A DNA stretch of 7,892 nt from Muribaculaceae bacterium. GTDB taxonomy: Bacteria > Bacteroidota > Bacteroidia > Bacteroidales > Muribaculaceae. The stretch lies in NCBI GenBank assembly GCA_022511505.1, contig JAFLTK010000264.1, forward strand, positions 1 to 7,892, read 5' to 3'. Below, piece by piece: positions 1 through 5,850 of this stretch; position 1 is the stretch's first letter, and every line of letters starts with the position of its first letter. The notes below the pieces were generated by a model. The model had not been told where the DNA came from. It saw only the letters and a program-made list of their open reading frames with translations, and searched no databases. A program made the position numbers and the translations under genes.

Positions 1-106
1 GATGGGACACAGTAACAGTTGGGTCACAGGTAAGGTATATTCAAAATATCTACCCCAGACCTTGACAAAAGAAGTGAATGAAAAACTAAATTTTAAATTT
101 AACTAA
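1..106 (+). CDS. C-terminal end of a probable tyrosine recombinase/integrase (5' truncated by window)
   Basis: An open frame enters from the left edge and ends at TAA 104-106; 34 codons are complete from base 2. The visible tail has Gly-His at 5-10, then Val-Thr and a Tyr (codon 38-40) ten residues after the His, followed by Ser-Lys-Tyr-Leu-Pro. This spacing and the GHS..VT..VYS..LP pattern match the last catalytic box of phage-type tyrosine recombinases, where the His helps catalysis and the Tyr is the nucleophile that joins covalently to DNA. The rest of the protein, including the Arg and first His of the active site, lies outside the window, so the call rests on one motif. If right, it marks the edge of an integrated element. 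It sits 15 bases before the next gene and is AT-rich like it, suggesting co-transcription. The ATG at 2-4 is internal, not a start. Confidence 0.6.
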   Translation, partial: MGHSNSWVTGKVYSKYLPQTLTKEVNEKLNFKFN

Positions 107-121
107 TAAATAGTAGAAAAT

Positions 122-922
122 ATGAGCACTTGGGAAAAAGATGAACTTAAAGTCTCACTGATTGGGAATAAGAAGGTGATTATAAAAATGATAAACACCA
201 TTTACAGAAATTTGAAAATGTCAGAACATATTGAAGATTCTGAAAGTATTGAAATGATTAGAAAAACCATACATAACTTTCAGTCAAAGAAAATCTATAG
301 ACATTATCTTCTGGAGTATTGTGATTCCTATCACAAAGATTCTTTGGGTTGGATGGAAGAATCCAATAAAGATAAAGAGGAAATAGGATTCAGTTTACAC
401 AATCTTGTGTGGTTGAATGAAATCAAAGAATTATCAAATGGTGAATGGTTGTTGAAAATAACTGACAGTTCAACATCCACTCCTGAAGATTCTTGGAAAG
501 ATATAATTGAGAAAAATGGTTTTAGGTTGGGAGTAGTGGATTATATTTGGATAGAAGATTTCAAGGGTTATTTTATTTCAGAATATCCTCAAAGAACATA
601 TATTATTGAAAGACAGGATGATACAATAGAGAGTAAATTATGCTCATTTGAACCGGATTCACTTATCAAGGGTGATGTAATTCCTATCCACTTTGGATTG
701 TTGAAATATCAACAATTGTTAAATGAGGTGTATTGGTGTGATTTCTTGTTAGAGGATGTGATACCAAAACCTGAAGGGGAAAGATTGAAGTCAATCTTGA
801 AAGATAAAGAAGAAAGTTTAGGACTCTTAAATGAATTCAAGAACCAACTATCTGATTTATTTGGAGTGAAAAATGATGAAAATTTGATAGACACTCTATA
901 TTCTTTGGAATTCTTGGTATAG
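122..922 (+). CDS. Hypothetical protein, 266 aa, AT-rich accessory gene next to the integrase
   Basis: I do not recognise this protein. It is a soluble-looking, acidic, Lys/Glu/Asp-rich product with no signal peptide or membrane segment. The N-terminal part (about 1-90) looks helical and charged. The middle (about 95-190) is richer in Trp, Tyr, Phe and beta-type stretches, including Trp-Leu-Leu-Lys, Tyr-Ile-Trp and Gly-Tyr-Phe segments. The C-terminal part (about 215-266) is again charged and helical, possibly a short coiled coil. No catalytic motif stands out. The start at 122 is the first ATG after the recombinase stop, with an AT-rich, purine-containing leader typical of weak Bacteroidetes ribosome binding. 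Base composition is far more AT-rich than the genes from 1491 onward, which supports horizontal acquisition with the integrase. Being the last gene before the element's end, it may be cargo or an element-maintenance gene; its function is unknown. Confidence 0.75.
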   Translation: MSTWEKDELKVSLIGNKKVIIKMINTIYRNLKMSEHIEDSESIEMIRKTIHNFQSKKIYRHYLLEYCDSYHKDSLGWMEESNKDKEEIGFSLHNLVWLNEIKELSNGEWLLKITDSSTSTPEDSWKDIIEKNGFRLGVVDYIWIEDFKGYFISEYPQRTYIIERQDDTIESKLCSFEPDSLIKGDVIPIHFGLLKYQQLLNEVYWCDFLLEDVIPKPEGERLKSILKDKEESLGLLNEFKNQLSDLFGVKNDENLIDTLYSLEFLV

Positions 923-1033
923 ACTATTGAAATTGATAAACCTCTCAAAAATAGATAAAATCTGAAAAATAGTCTACATTATCAGATTATGAATGTATTG
1001 ATGACCAATTAAAAAGAACTTACATTTAAGTTT

Positions 1034-1070
1034 ATGGTGGAGATGTAAAAGTCTTCACCATTTTTATTTT
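1034..1070 (+). terminator. Rho-independent terminator downstream of the 266-aa gene
   Basis: A 10-bp stem (1034-1043 with 1052-1061) contains one G-T wobble and encloses an 8-base loop. It is followed directly by a T-rich run, TTTTTATTTT, at 1061-1070. It lies about 110 bases after the stop of the 122-922 gene and points the right way to end the recombinase/hypothetical transcript. Confidence 0.8.
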
Positions 1071-1081
1071 GAGCTTACCAA

Positions 1082-1363
1082 TGCTATCCCAAATAGTCAT
1101 ACAATATTTTATTTGCATTTCATTTTTCTCGCAACCCAATGATTCTTATCCATTTATCTATTGGCTGCCCCAAGATGGGATTAGCAAGCGTGAAAATTTG
1201 TGAAATTTGAAGATTGTATAGGTTTGTAAAGGTTGTTGGGATTTGCGTGCAACCATTACATTATCAACAATTTACGTGCGGAATACGGAAAGGCGAAACC
1301 ACAGGTTACTATTCCTTTTTTGAGGAAGATTTTTCAAAGTCTTGGGATAGCGATGGGATAGCA
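1082..1363. repeat. Dispersed TGGGATAGC-like motif, direct and inverted copies
   Basis: Exact ten-mer TGGGATAGCA occurs at 1354-1363 and inverted at 1082-1091. A nine-base copy TGGGATAGC lies at 1343-1351, eleven bases (about one helical turn) before the 1354 copy. Looser copies are TGGGATTAGCA at 1176-1186 and TGGGATTTGCG at 1237-1247. All lie in non-coding DNA beyond the element's terminator. Their place near a recombinase-bearing end fits arm-type integrase or accessory-protein binding sites. That role is inference; short motifs in AT-rich DNA can recur by chance. Confidence 0.4.
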
Positions 1364-1410
1364 CGGTTGCTTAAATATAAGATTAAATTGCACTTTTTGA
1401 CCCTATATAA

Positions 1411-1443
1411 ACTGAAAAATCCACCCCAATTTTGAGGTGGATT
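1411..1443 (-). terminator. Rho-independent terminator of the DUF2795-type gene
   Basis: Read on the minus strand, an 8-bp perfect stem (1436-1443 with 1418-1425) encloses a 10-base loop that could add one more pair across a mismatch. It is followed by a T run (1415-1419, A's on the plus strand). It lies about 50 bases beyond the stop of the 1491-1712 gene. Confidence 0.75.
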
Positions 1444-1490
1444 CTTGTGTAAGTTGTTGATTATCAGTGTATAACCAATTGAAAATCAAG

Positions 1491-1712
1491 TTAATATTCA
1501 TCCTCGTTGAAGAAGAAGTCTTCTTTGGAGGGGTAGTCGGGCCAGATGTCTTCGATACATTCGTAGGTTTCGCCTTCGTCTTCCATCTCCTGGAGGTTTT
1601 CAATGACTTCCATGGGAGCGCCCGAACGCATGGCGTAGTCCATGAGTTCGTCCTTGGTTGCGGGCCAGGGTGCGTCTTCGAGTTTCGACGCGAGTTCAAG
1701 GGTCCAATACAT
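1491..1712 (-). CDS. DUF2795-type small conserved protein, 73 aa
   Basis: The product begins MYWTLELASKLEDAPWPATK and ends in a strongly acidic, Phe-rich tail (FFFNEDEY). I recognise this pattern as the small DUF2795-type protein conserved in Bacteroidales; members have no established biochemical role. It is cytosolic, acidic, and probably folds as a compact helical domain (residues about 5-45) with an acidic tail. Length is as expected for the group and the start Met is at the usual place. It is flanked by its own promoter (about 1787-1818) and terminator (1411-1443), so it is probably monocistronic even though rnhA upstream reads the same way. The frame is intact and its composition matches the GC-rich core. 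I take it as the first clearly chromosomal gene after the insertion. Confidence 0.85.
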   Translation of the reverse strand: MYWTLELASKLEDAPWPATKDELMDYAMRSGAPMEVIENLQEMEDEGETYECIEDIWPDYPSKEDFFFNEDEY

Positions 1713-1786
1713 AGTATTATATTGTTTTAGTGTTGATTATTAATGATTTATTAGCGTCATTGGGGGCTTTGAGTCCAAAATGGCTG

Positions 1787-1818
1787 CAAATTTAGTTATT
1801 TATTGTAATTTTTACAAC
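1787..1818 (-). promoter_or_regulatory. Bacteroidetes-type promoter for the DUF2795-type gene
   Basis: On the minus strand a TTG (1817-1815) is followed after 20 bases by TAAATTTG (1794-1787), matching the TAnnTTTG -7 box. The predicted transcription start is near 1780, giving a leader of about 70 bases. A TTTTGGACTCAAA motif at 1780-1768 sits right at or after the predicted start and resembles two sites in the 4230-4531 region. Confidence 0.5.
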
Positions 1819-1870
1819 GGCTGAAGTTGCTTTTTATTGTGTCAACCCCAAAGAATGTTTCTTAAAACGG

Positions 1871-2521
1871 TCATTTGCGACCGAAGTCGGCGGGAATTTC
1901 GCCCCAGCGCTCAGTGTCCCATTTGCGGATTGGGTTTAGGACGGGGTGGGTCTGTAGCCAGTACTCGGCGCGTCTGATTAGTTCGAAGATTTTGCGATTG
2001 GCCTCGGTTGGGACAAGGTTGGTTTTCGCATGCCGGTTGCGCACCCACGCTTGGGCCGTCCTCGAGTCGCTGAAGATGGTGACGTCGTGGCGCCCTTGCT
2101 TGTCGAGCATGGCGAGGCAGTGGACAATGGCGAGAAACTCGCCGATGTTGTTGGTGCCTTGCTGAAAGGGCCCGGCGTGGAAGATTTGCTCGCCCGAGTG
2201 GATGTCGACGCCGCGATATTCAACGGGCCCGGGGTTTTTGCTGCATGCTGCATCAACGGCTATCGAGCCGGGGACAATCTCGGGAAAGGCGGCATAGTTG
2301 ACGACGGTCGACGGTCGATGGGCCGCAATTGCGCGCAACAGCGAGATGTGCTCCTCGGGGTCACCGCGATAGGCCTCGATGGCCTCGTCGCGCGAGTTGA
2401 AACTCTTGTAACGCGCCCCGGGATAGCCAACTACCTGCTCTTGTGCATCTTCCCACGAGTCAAAAACGCCGGTATCATGCCCGACCCACACGACGTAATA
2501 TTTCTTCCGCGGCCTGCTCAT
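1871..2521 (-). CDS. rnhA: Ribonuclease H with N-terminal viroplasmin domain, 216 aa
   Basis: RNase HI family enzyme that cuts the RNA strand of RNA-DNA hybrids, using two metal ions, in the cytosol. Residues 8-51 (KYYVVWVGHDTGVF through the Tyr-Lys-Ser-Phe and Ala-Ile-Glu-Ala-Tyr segment) form a caulimovirus viroplasmin-type domain, which binds nucleic acid in related proteins. The catalytic domain follows from about 84, with the acidic set Asp90, Glu128 (in GEFLA), Asp152 (in SDS) and Asp212 (in IPADFGRK). The frame is open upstream to 2755, but the Met at 2521 directly precedes the viroplasmin domain, and the Arg/His-rich upstream part is an out-of-frame reading of the neighbouring gene. 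This start overlaps that gene's stop by four bases (ATGA, 2518-2521), implying translational coupling. It is the last gene of the aroK operon; no strong terminator is visible after it. Confidence 0.9.
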   Translation of the reverse strand: MSRPRKKYYVVWVGHDTGVFDSWEDAQEQVVGYPGARYKSFNSRDEAIEAYRGDPEEHISLLRAIAAHRPSTVVNYAAFPEIVPGSIAVDAACSKNPGPVEYRGVDIHSGEQIFHAGPFQQGTNNIGEFLAIVHCLAMLDKQGRHDVTIFSDSRTAQAWVRNRHAKTNLVPTEANRKIFELIRRAEYWLQTHPVLNPIRKWDTERWGEIPADFGRK

Positions 2522-3696
2522 GACAGTGTCAGGTAAATGTTGATGTCGACGCGACGGGTGTTGACGATGGCGGCAATGTCGGCGTTGACGGCTTTGCCAA
2601 GGAAGGTGTAGACGGCCTTTTGGAGCCCGGGCAGGAGTTTGATGGCATTGGTGACGCCGTCGTATGACAGCAGGTTCTGGAGGGTGGTGGTGAACGTGTC
2701 GCTCAGGGCCATGGCGGCGGTGCGAGGCACGGCGCTGCCGGCGTTGGTGTAACACACCCGGCGCGTGCCGGCCATCGAGTTGTCGACCGGCGATGCCTCG
2801 GCCAGGTCGACGTGGTCAATGGATGGGAACGTGTTGTGGCCGGCCGTGAGGTCAAAGGTGATGACGCCGCGCTTCATCAGCGATGCCGTTGTCGAGTCGA
2901 TGGCGATGGGGTTGGCCGTCGGGGTGGCGATGACAACGTCGGCCGTGCGCAGTGCCGACTCGAGCACGCGGGGATGTAGCGACGACCCGACGAGCCACGG
3001 CCCCAACTCGCGTGAAGCGCGTCGCAACGAATAAACATCATCATCAAACATCCTCACCAGCGCCCCCAATCCGGCGGCCGAACGGGCCGCGGCGCATGCC
3101 GCAATGCCGCTGCCAAGAATAGCCACTTCACAAGCCACAACCCCGGCCACGCCGCCAAGCAGGATGCCCTTGCCGTGAACCGAGTCGGCGAGCAGGGCCG
3201 ACGCCGTCGCGATGCTCGCGCGTCCGTCGATTTCTGACAGGATGTCGGCAAACGGGGTGTTTCCCATCCTGTCCTGAATCAGGTCGATGGCGATGGCCAC
3301 GATGCCCTGGTTCAGCAACGCCCGAATCGACTCGGCCGATTGATGCTCGAGGTCAAGGAGGGTGAACAACAGCGCCCCGCGGCGCATGCGCCTGATGTCG
3401 ACCGGTTTCATCGCCGCGAGGTGGATGACGATGTCGCGGCGCAGGGCCGTCTCGCGGTCGACGATGCGCGCCCCGGCGGCGGCATACTGGTTGTCGGTAT
3501 AATGTATCGGCGCCCCGGCGCCGCTCTCGATGTCGACACTGAAACCGCGTTCAGTCAGGATGCTGACCGCCTCGGGAGTCAGCGGAAAACGACGCTCGGC
3601 GGCCGACGACGATGCCGGCAGTCCGATTGAAAAAACGTGGCGCGAAGTCGCCGTCATGGCCGGTTGCTCGGCCGGAGTGTATTGGCTGTAATTCAT
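2518..3696 (-). CDS. Divergent alanine dehydrogenase / transhydrogenase-alpha-like protein, 392 aa
   Basis: Belongs to the alanine dehydrogenase/NAD(P) transhydrogenase alpha superfamily. The N-terminal domain shows the family pattern from about residue 21 (IGLPASSSAAERRFPLTPEA, then GAG..Y.D..Y..AGA). The nucleotide domain has GKGILLGGVAGV followed by a Rossmann GSGIAA loop (195-200) and an acidic residue at 218. The C-terminal part keeps YTNAGSAVPRTAAMAL near 316-331. By-eye alignment keeps the substrate-carboxylate Arg (Arg36), but the catalytic Lys, His and Asp of alanine dehydrogenase appear as Met96, Asp115 and Gly286. Alanine dehydrogenase activity is therefore doubtful, and as a single soluble protein it cannot be a full proton-pumping transhydrogenase. 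It may be a degenerate dehydrogenase or NAD(H)-binding protein. The start chosen overlaps the aroK stop (ATGA, 3693-3696); the Met at residue 14 is an alternative. A product name 'alanine dehydrogenase' would be over-annotation. Confidence 0.75.
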   Translation of the reverse strand: MNYSQYTPAEQPAMTATSRHVFSIGLPASSSAAERRFPLTPEAVSILTERGFSVDIESGAGAPIHYTDNQYAAAGARIVDRETALRRDIVIHLAAMKPVDIRRMRRGALLFTLLDLEHQSAESIRALLNQGIVAIAIDLIQDRMGNTPFADILSEIDGRASIATASALLADSVHGKGILLGGVAGVVACEVAILGSGIAACAAARSAAGLGALVRMFDDDVYSLRRASRELGPWLVGSSLHPRVLESALRTADVVIATPTANPIAIDSTTASLMKRGVITFDLTAGHNTFPSIDHVDLAEASPVDNSMAGTRRVCYTNAGSAVPRTAAMALSDTFTTTLQNLLSYDGVTNAIKLLPGLQKAVYTFLGKAVNADIAAIVNTRRVDINIYLTLS

Positions 3697-4229
3697 TTGC
3701 GCGGAAGATTAAACCGTTGGATAAACTTGTCGACAGTCTCGCGAATCTGCTCGGCATTGTCAAGACGGTCGCTGTTGAAAGTGTGGACGGCACGCGTGTA
3801 ATGAGGCAAACGCTGCTCGAGCCCGGCGTCGATTTGCCGTGCCAACGCCTCGTCGTCGAGGTTGGCAATCAGCGGCCTACGTGCGCGCCCCAGTTTCAGC
3901 CGCTCGAGCAGCCGCGACCGCGACGCCTCGAGAAACACCGTCTCGCCACGCTCGAGCATCAGGTCCATATTGTCGCCGAAACAGGGCGTCCCGCCGCCAC
4001 AGGCCACAATGACATCCTCAAACTGGCTCACCTCATCGAGCATGCGCCGCTCCAACTCGCGGAACGCCGCCTCGCCGCGCTCGGCAAAAATCGTGCGGAT
4101 ATTCGCCCGAAATCGCGACTCAATATATATGTCAAGGTCAATGAACGTCAGCGAAGTCTCGCGCCCGAGCGCACGGCCAAGCGTCGACTTTCCGCAGCCC
4201 ATATATCCCATTAAAAAAATCGGTTTCAT
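3693..4229 (-). CDS. aroK: Shikimate kinase, 178 aa
   Basis: Phosphorylates the 3-hydroxyl of shikimate with ATP, the fifth step of chorismate synthesis, in the cytosol. All family landmarks are present: P-loop GYMGCGKST (residues 8-16), shikimate-binding Asp31/Asp33 in FIDLD, Arg57 in AFRELE, the GGG loop at 78-80 (CGGGTP), and the lid segment with the ATP-contacting Arg in RARRPL (115-120). Length is typical. It heads a minus-strand operon with the AlaDH/PNT-like gene and rnhA. The start at 4229 places the P-loop at the usual distance from the N-terminus. Immediately upstream are two mini-ORFs that also begin ATG AAA CC and chain into this start by overlapping stops, so initiation here could be influenced by upstream translation. 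AroQ, another shikimate enzyme, lies in the divergent operon. Confidence 0.95.
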   Translation of the reverse strand: MKPIFLMGYMGCGKSTLGRALGRETSLTFIDLDIYIESRFRANIRTIFAERGEAAFRELERRMLDEVSQFEDVIVACGGGTPCFGDNMDLMLERGETVFLEASRSRLLERLKLGRARRPLIANLDDEALARQIDAGLEQRLPHYTRAVHTFNSDRLDNAEQIRETVDKFIQRFNLPRK

Positions 4230-4273
4230 TACTCGGAAATTGGTTTCATTGCCCGAAATCTGTAGGTTTCATT
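4222..4273 (-). repeat. Triplicated aroK start region forming two overlapping mini-ORFs
   Basis: Three copies of AATGAAACC (minus strand; plus GGTTTCATT at 4222-4230, 4242-4250, 4265-4273) lie 20 and 23 bases apart; the last is the aroK start. The first ATG (4272-4270) opens an eight-codon frame, MKPTDFGQ, whose TGA overlaps the next ATG (ATGA, 4246-4249). The second ATG (4249-4247) opens a six-codon frame, MKPISE, whose TAA overlaps the aroK ATG by one base (TAATG, 4227-4231). They may act as a leader for coupled re-initiation, or simply be a tandem duplication of the initiation region; function is inferred. Confidence 0.6.
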
Positions 4274-4294
4274 ACCTGTCAAAATTTCGAGTCC

Positions 4295-4321
4295 CAAAAA
4301 TACACAAACTTTTCCAATCAA
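4295..4321 (-). promoter_or_regulatory. Probable promoter of the aroK operon
   Basis: On the minus strand, TATTTTTG (4302-4295) matches the Bacteroidetes -7 box TAnnTTTG. A TTG (4321-4319) sits 16 bases upstream, a little closer than the usual 19-20, so the -33 element is weak. The predicted start near 4288 gives a leader of roughly 60 bases that would contain both mini-ORFs. The -7 box overlaps a TTTTTGGGACTCGAAA motif (4300-4285). Confidence 0.4.
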
Positions 4322-4477
4322 CCATGCCATCACCCGATTAATCTTTCCACTTTCCCCACCTTTCACTTCTTTCAAGCCATTCATTGGCTTTTCACGCCTT
4401 TCATGTCGATGGCGATTTGCGGTGATTGTCGCCGTTTTGGGGACTCTAAACTCAATTTTTTGTAAAAATCGCCGTTA

Positions 4478-4519
4478 TAATCGCAAAAATTTGTACCTTT
4501 GACTTCGCTTAATCGCAAA
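4478..4519 (+). promoter_or_regulatory. Promoter of the epimerase-aroQ operon, flanked by a 10-bp direct repeat
   Basis: TACCTTTG at 4494-4501 matches the TAnnTTTG -7 box; no well-spaced -33 TTG is clear. The predicted start is near 4508, leaving a leader of about 24 bases. The perfect repeat TAATCGCAAA occurs at 4478-4487 and 4510-4519, one copy on each side of the -7 box with a 32-base period (about three helical turns). That arrangement suits a repressor or activator pair, but no regulator is identified. Confidence 0.5.
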
Positions 4520-4531
4520 TTTTTTGACTGA

Positions 4532-5539
4532 ATGGGAAAAAAAGTTTTGATAGTTGGCGCCGGCGGGTTTATCGGCGGATTTATTGCTGCCGAGAGCCTT
4601 AGGCGCGGATTTGAGACGACGGCGGGTGTCAGAGAGTCGACGTCGCGGCGGTTTCTGACCGACCCGCGGCTGGAATTTCTGACGCTCGACTATGACGACC
4701 CGGCGGCGCTGAAGCGTTCGCTCGAGGGGGTCGACCGCTTTGACTATATCGTCTACAATCTGGGCGCGACAAAGTGTGCCAACTTCGCCGATTTCAACAA
4801 GATAAACTATCTTTATCTGACCAATTTCACGCGTGCGTTGCAGGAGGCCGACCGCGTGCCTGAGCGGTTTCTGTATATCAGTTCACTGAGCGCGCTCGGC
4901 CCCGGCGACGAGAAGGGTTACACTCCGCTTGCCGACGGGATGATTCCCAACCCCAACACGCGCTATGGCGTGTCAAAAATCAAGGCCGAGACCCATCTTG
5001 ACATCTCGACGTGGTTGCCGTGGATTGTGTTCCGCCCCACGGGCGTCTATGGGCCCCACGAGCAGGACTATCTGATGATGATAAAGTCGATGGACCGCGG
5101 CTTTGACCCGGGCGTAGGGTTCAAAAAGCAGTTGCTGACGTTTATCTATGTCGAGGACTTGGCGGCGGCGGTGTTTGACGCCCTCGAGCGCGCGCCGCTC
5201 CACCGCAAGTATATTCTCGCCGAGGGTCGCGCCTACACCCAGCGGGAGTTTCGCGACACGGTCAAGGCGTTGCTTGGCAAGAAGATAGTGGTGCCGGTTC
5301 GCTTCCCGCTGTGGATGCTATGGGCTGTCAGCACCGTCAGCGAGAAGATTGCCGCGCTCAAGATGGAGGCGAGCACCCTCAACCGTGACAAGTACCGCAT
5401 CATGGCCCAACGCAACTGGGACTGCGACATCAGCCGCGCCGTTGCCGACTGGGGCTTTGCGCCGCGCTTCTCCCTTGCCGACGGTCTTGCCAAAACCATC
5501 GAGGCCTATCGCGCCGCGAAAAATCAGCCGAAGTCATGA
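4532..5539 (+). CDS. NAD-dependent epimerase/dehydratase family protein (extended SDR), 335 aa
   Basis: An extended short-chain dehydrogenase/reductase, the family that oxidises, reduces or epimerises nucleotide sugars and related compounds using NAD(P). The nucleotide loop is GAGGFIG (residues 9-15). The catalytic set is visible: Ser near 117-120 in YISSLSALG, and Tyr145/Lys149 in YGVSK. A RPTGVYGP segment follows, typical of the family. The C-terminal half (about 180-330) is the variable substrate domain, so the substrate cannot be named. There is no signal peptide; a hydrophobic stretch near residues 253-265 (FPLWMLWAVSTVS) suggests membrane contact, as in some sterol- or quinone-type SDRs. 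The start at 4532 directly precedes the Rossmann strand. It is first in a plus-strand operon and overlaps the next gene by ATGA (5536-5539). Confidence 0.88.
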   Translation: MGKKVLIVGAGGFIGGFIAAESLRRGFETTAGVRESTSRRFLTDPRLEFLTLDYDDPAALKRSLEGVDRFDYIVYNLGATKCANFADFNKINYLYLTNFTRALQEADRVPERFLYISSLSALGPGDEKGYTPLADGMIPNPNTRYGVSKIKAETHLDISTWLPWIVFRPTGVYGPHEQDYLMMIKSMDRGFDPGVGFKKQLLTFIYVEDLAAAVFDALERAPLHRKYILAEGRAYTQREFRDTVKALLGKKIVVPVRFPLWMLWAVSTVSEKIAALKMEASTLNRDKYRIMAQRNWDCDISRAVADWGFAPRFSLADGLAKTIEAYRAAKNQPKS

Positions 5540-5838
5540 TGAACCTATCTCCGGGTCCGAGCGAACGACGCGCCCCGTGGTGGGTAATAGCGATAATCGT
5601 CATCGCCGCGCTGCCGGCCGTGTCGTTTCCCCGCCTGCTCGCCGACATAGGCGCGACGGGGTTGCAAGAGACCGTGCGCCTGCTGCTGTGGGGCTACCCG
5701 TTCTACATCGTCGCCGCGGCATGGCTTGCCGTCATCAGTTACCGCCGGCGCCCCTACGTCACCTGGATATTGGTCGCCCTGATGGTGCTGACCCACTTTG
5801 CTATATACATCCTCTGTAATGACCCAACATTAACCTAA
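5536..5838 (+). CDS. Small integral membrane protein with three predicted helices, 100 aa
   Basis: I do not recognise a named family. Three hydrophobic segments are visible at about residues 15-36, 48-69 and 74-94, joined by short Arg-containing loops (Phe-Pro-Arg; Tyr-Arg-Arg-Arg-Pro), so it is probably an inner-membrane protein. The N-terminus is short and proline-rich, without a cleavable signal. The ATG at 5536 overlaps the epimerase stop by four bases; a second ATG follows at once (5539). Coupling to the epimerase suggests a shared job, perhaps anchoring or partnering it, but that is inference. It ends 12 bases before aroQ. GC-rich composition matches its neighbours, and the overlapping alternative frames lack membrane or family features. 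Confidence 0.75.
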   Translation: MMNLSPGPSERRAPWWVIAIIVIAALPAVSFPRLLADIGATGLQETVRLLLWGYPFYIVAAAWLAVISYRRRPYVTWILVALMVLTHFAIYILCNDPTLT

Positions 5839-5850
5839 TCCTTTTTACCT

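Larger units (their letters stand above)
923..1490. other. 568-bp AT-rich intergenic region at the presumed element end
   Basis: Apart from two terminators (1034-1070 plus, 1411-1443 minus), no convincing gene is seen. A 73-codon frame at 1214-1435 exists, but it runs into the convergent terminator, has no recognisable family features and lacks a supported start. The stretch holds several copies of a TGGGATAGC-like motif in both orientations, listed separately. The insertion junction is probably here, because composition and gene style change between this region and the DUF2795-type gene. With only one end visible, no attachment-site direct repeat can be identified. Confidence 0.5.
4230..4531. 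other. 302-bp divergent promoter region between the aroK and epimerase operons
   Basis: No gene is seen here beyond the aroK leader mini-ORFs. The region holds the aroK-side promoter, the epimerase-side -7 box, a TAATCGCAAA direct repeat around the latter, and two inverted copies of a TTTTGGGACTC-type motif (minus 4300-4289; plus 4435-4446). The middle (about 4340-4410) is pyrimidine-rich on the plus strand, with a weak short hairpin (GCCATTCATTGGC, 4376-4388). Confidence 0.6.

Noticed and set aside
1214..1435. 73-codon plus-strand open frame in the element-end region
   Set aside because: It has no recognisable family, runs into the convergent terminator stem, overlaps the repeated motif copies and lacks a supported start; probably a chance frame, though a decayed gene remnant cannot be excluded.
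1811..1834. Plus-strand hairpin with T run (CAAC/GTTG stem) between the DUF2795-type gene and rnhA
   Set aside because: The stem is only four pairs, no plus-strand gene lies upstream to terminate, and it overlaps the predicted promoter of the DUF2795-type gene.
2522..2755. Upstream extension of the RNase H frame to 2755
   Set aside because: The extra 78 residues are Arg/His-rich and overlap the well-supported AlaDH/PNT-like gene; the viroplasmin domain begins right after the Met at 2521, and the ATGA overlap supports that start.
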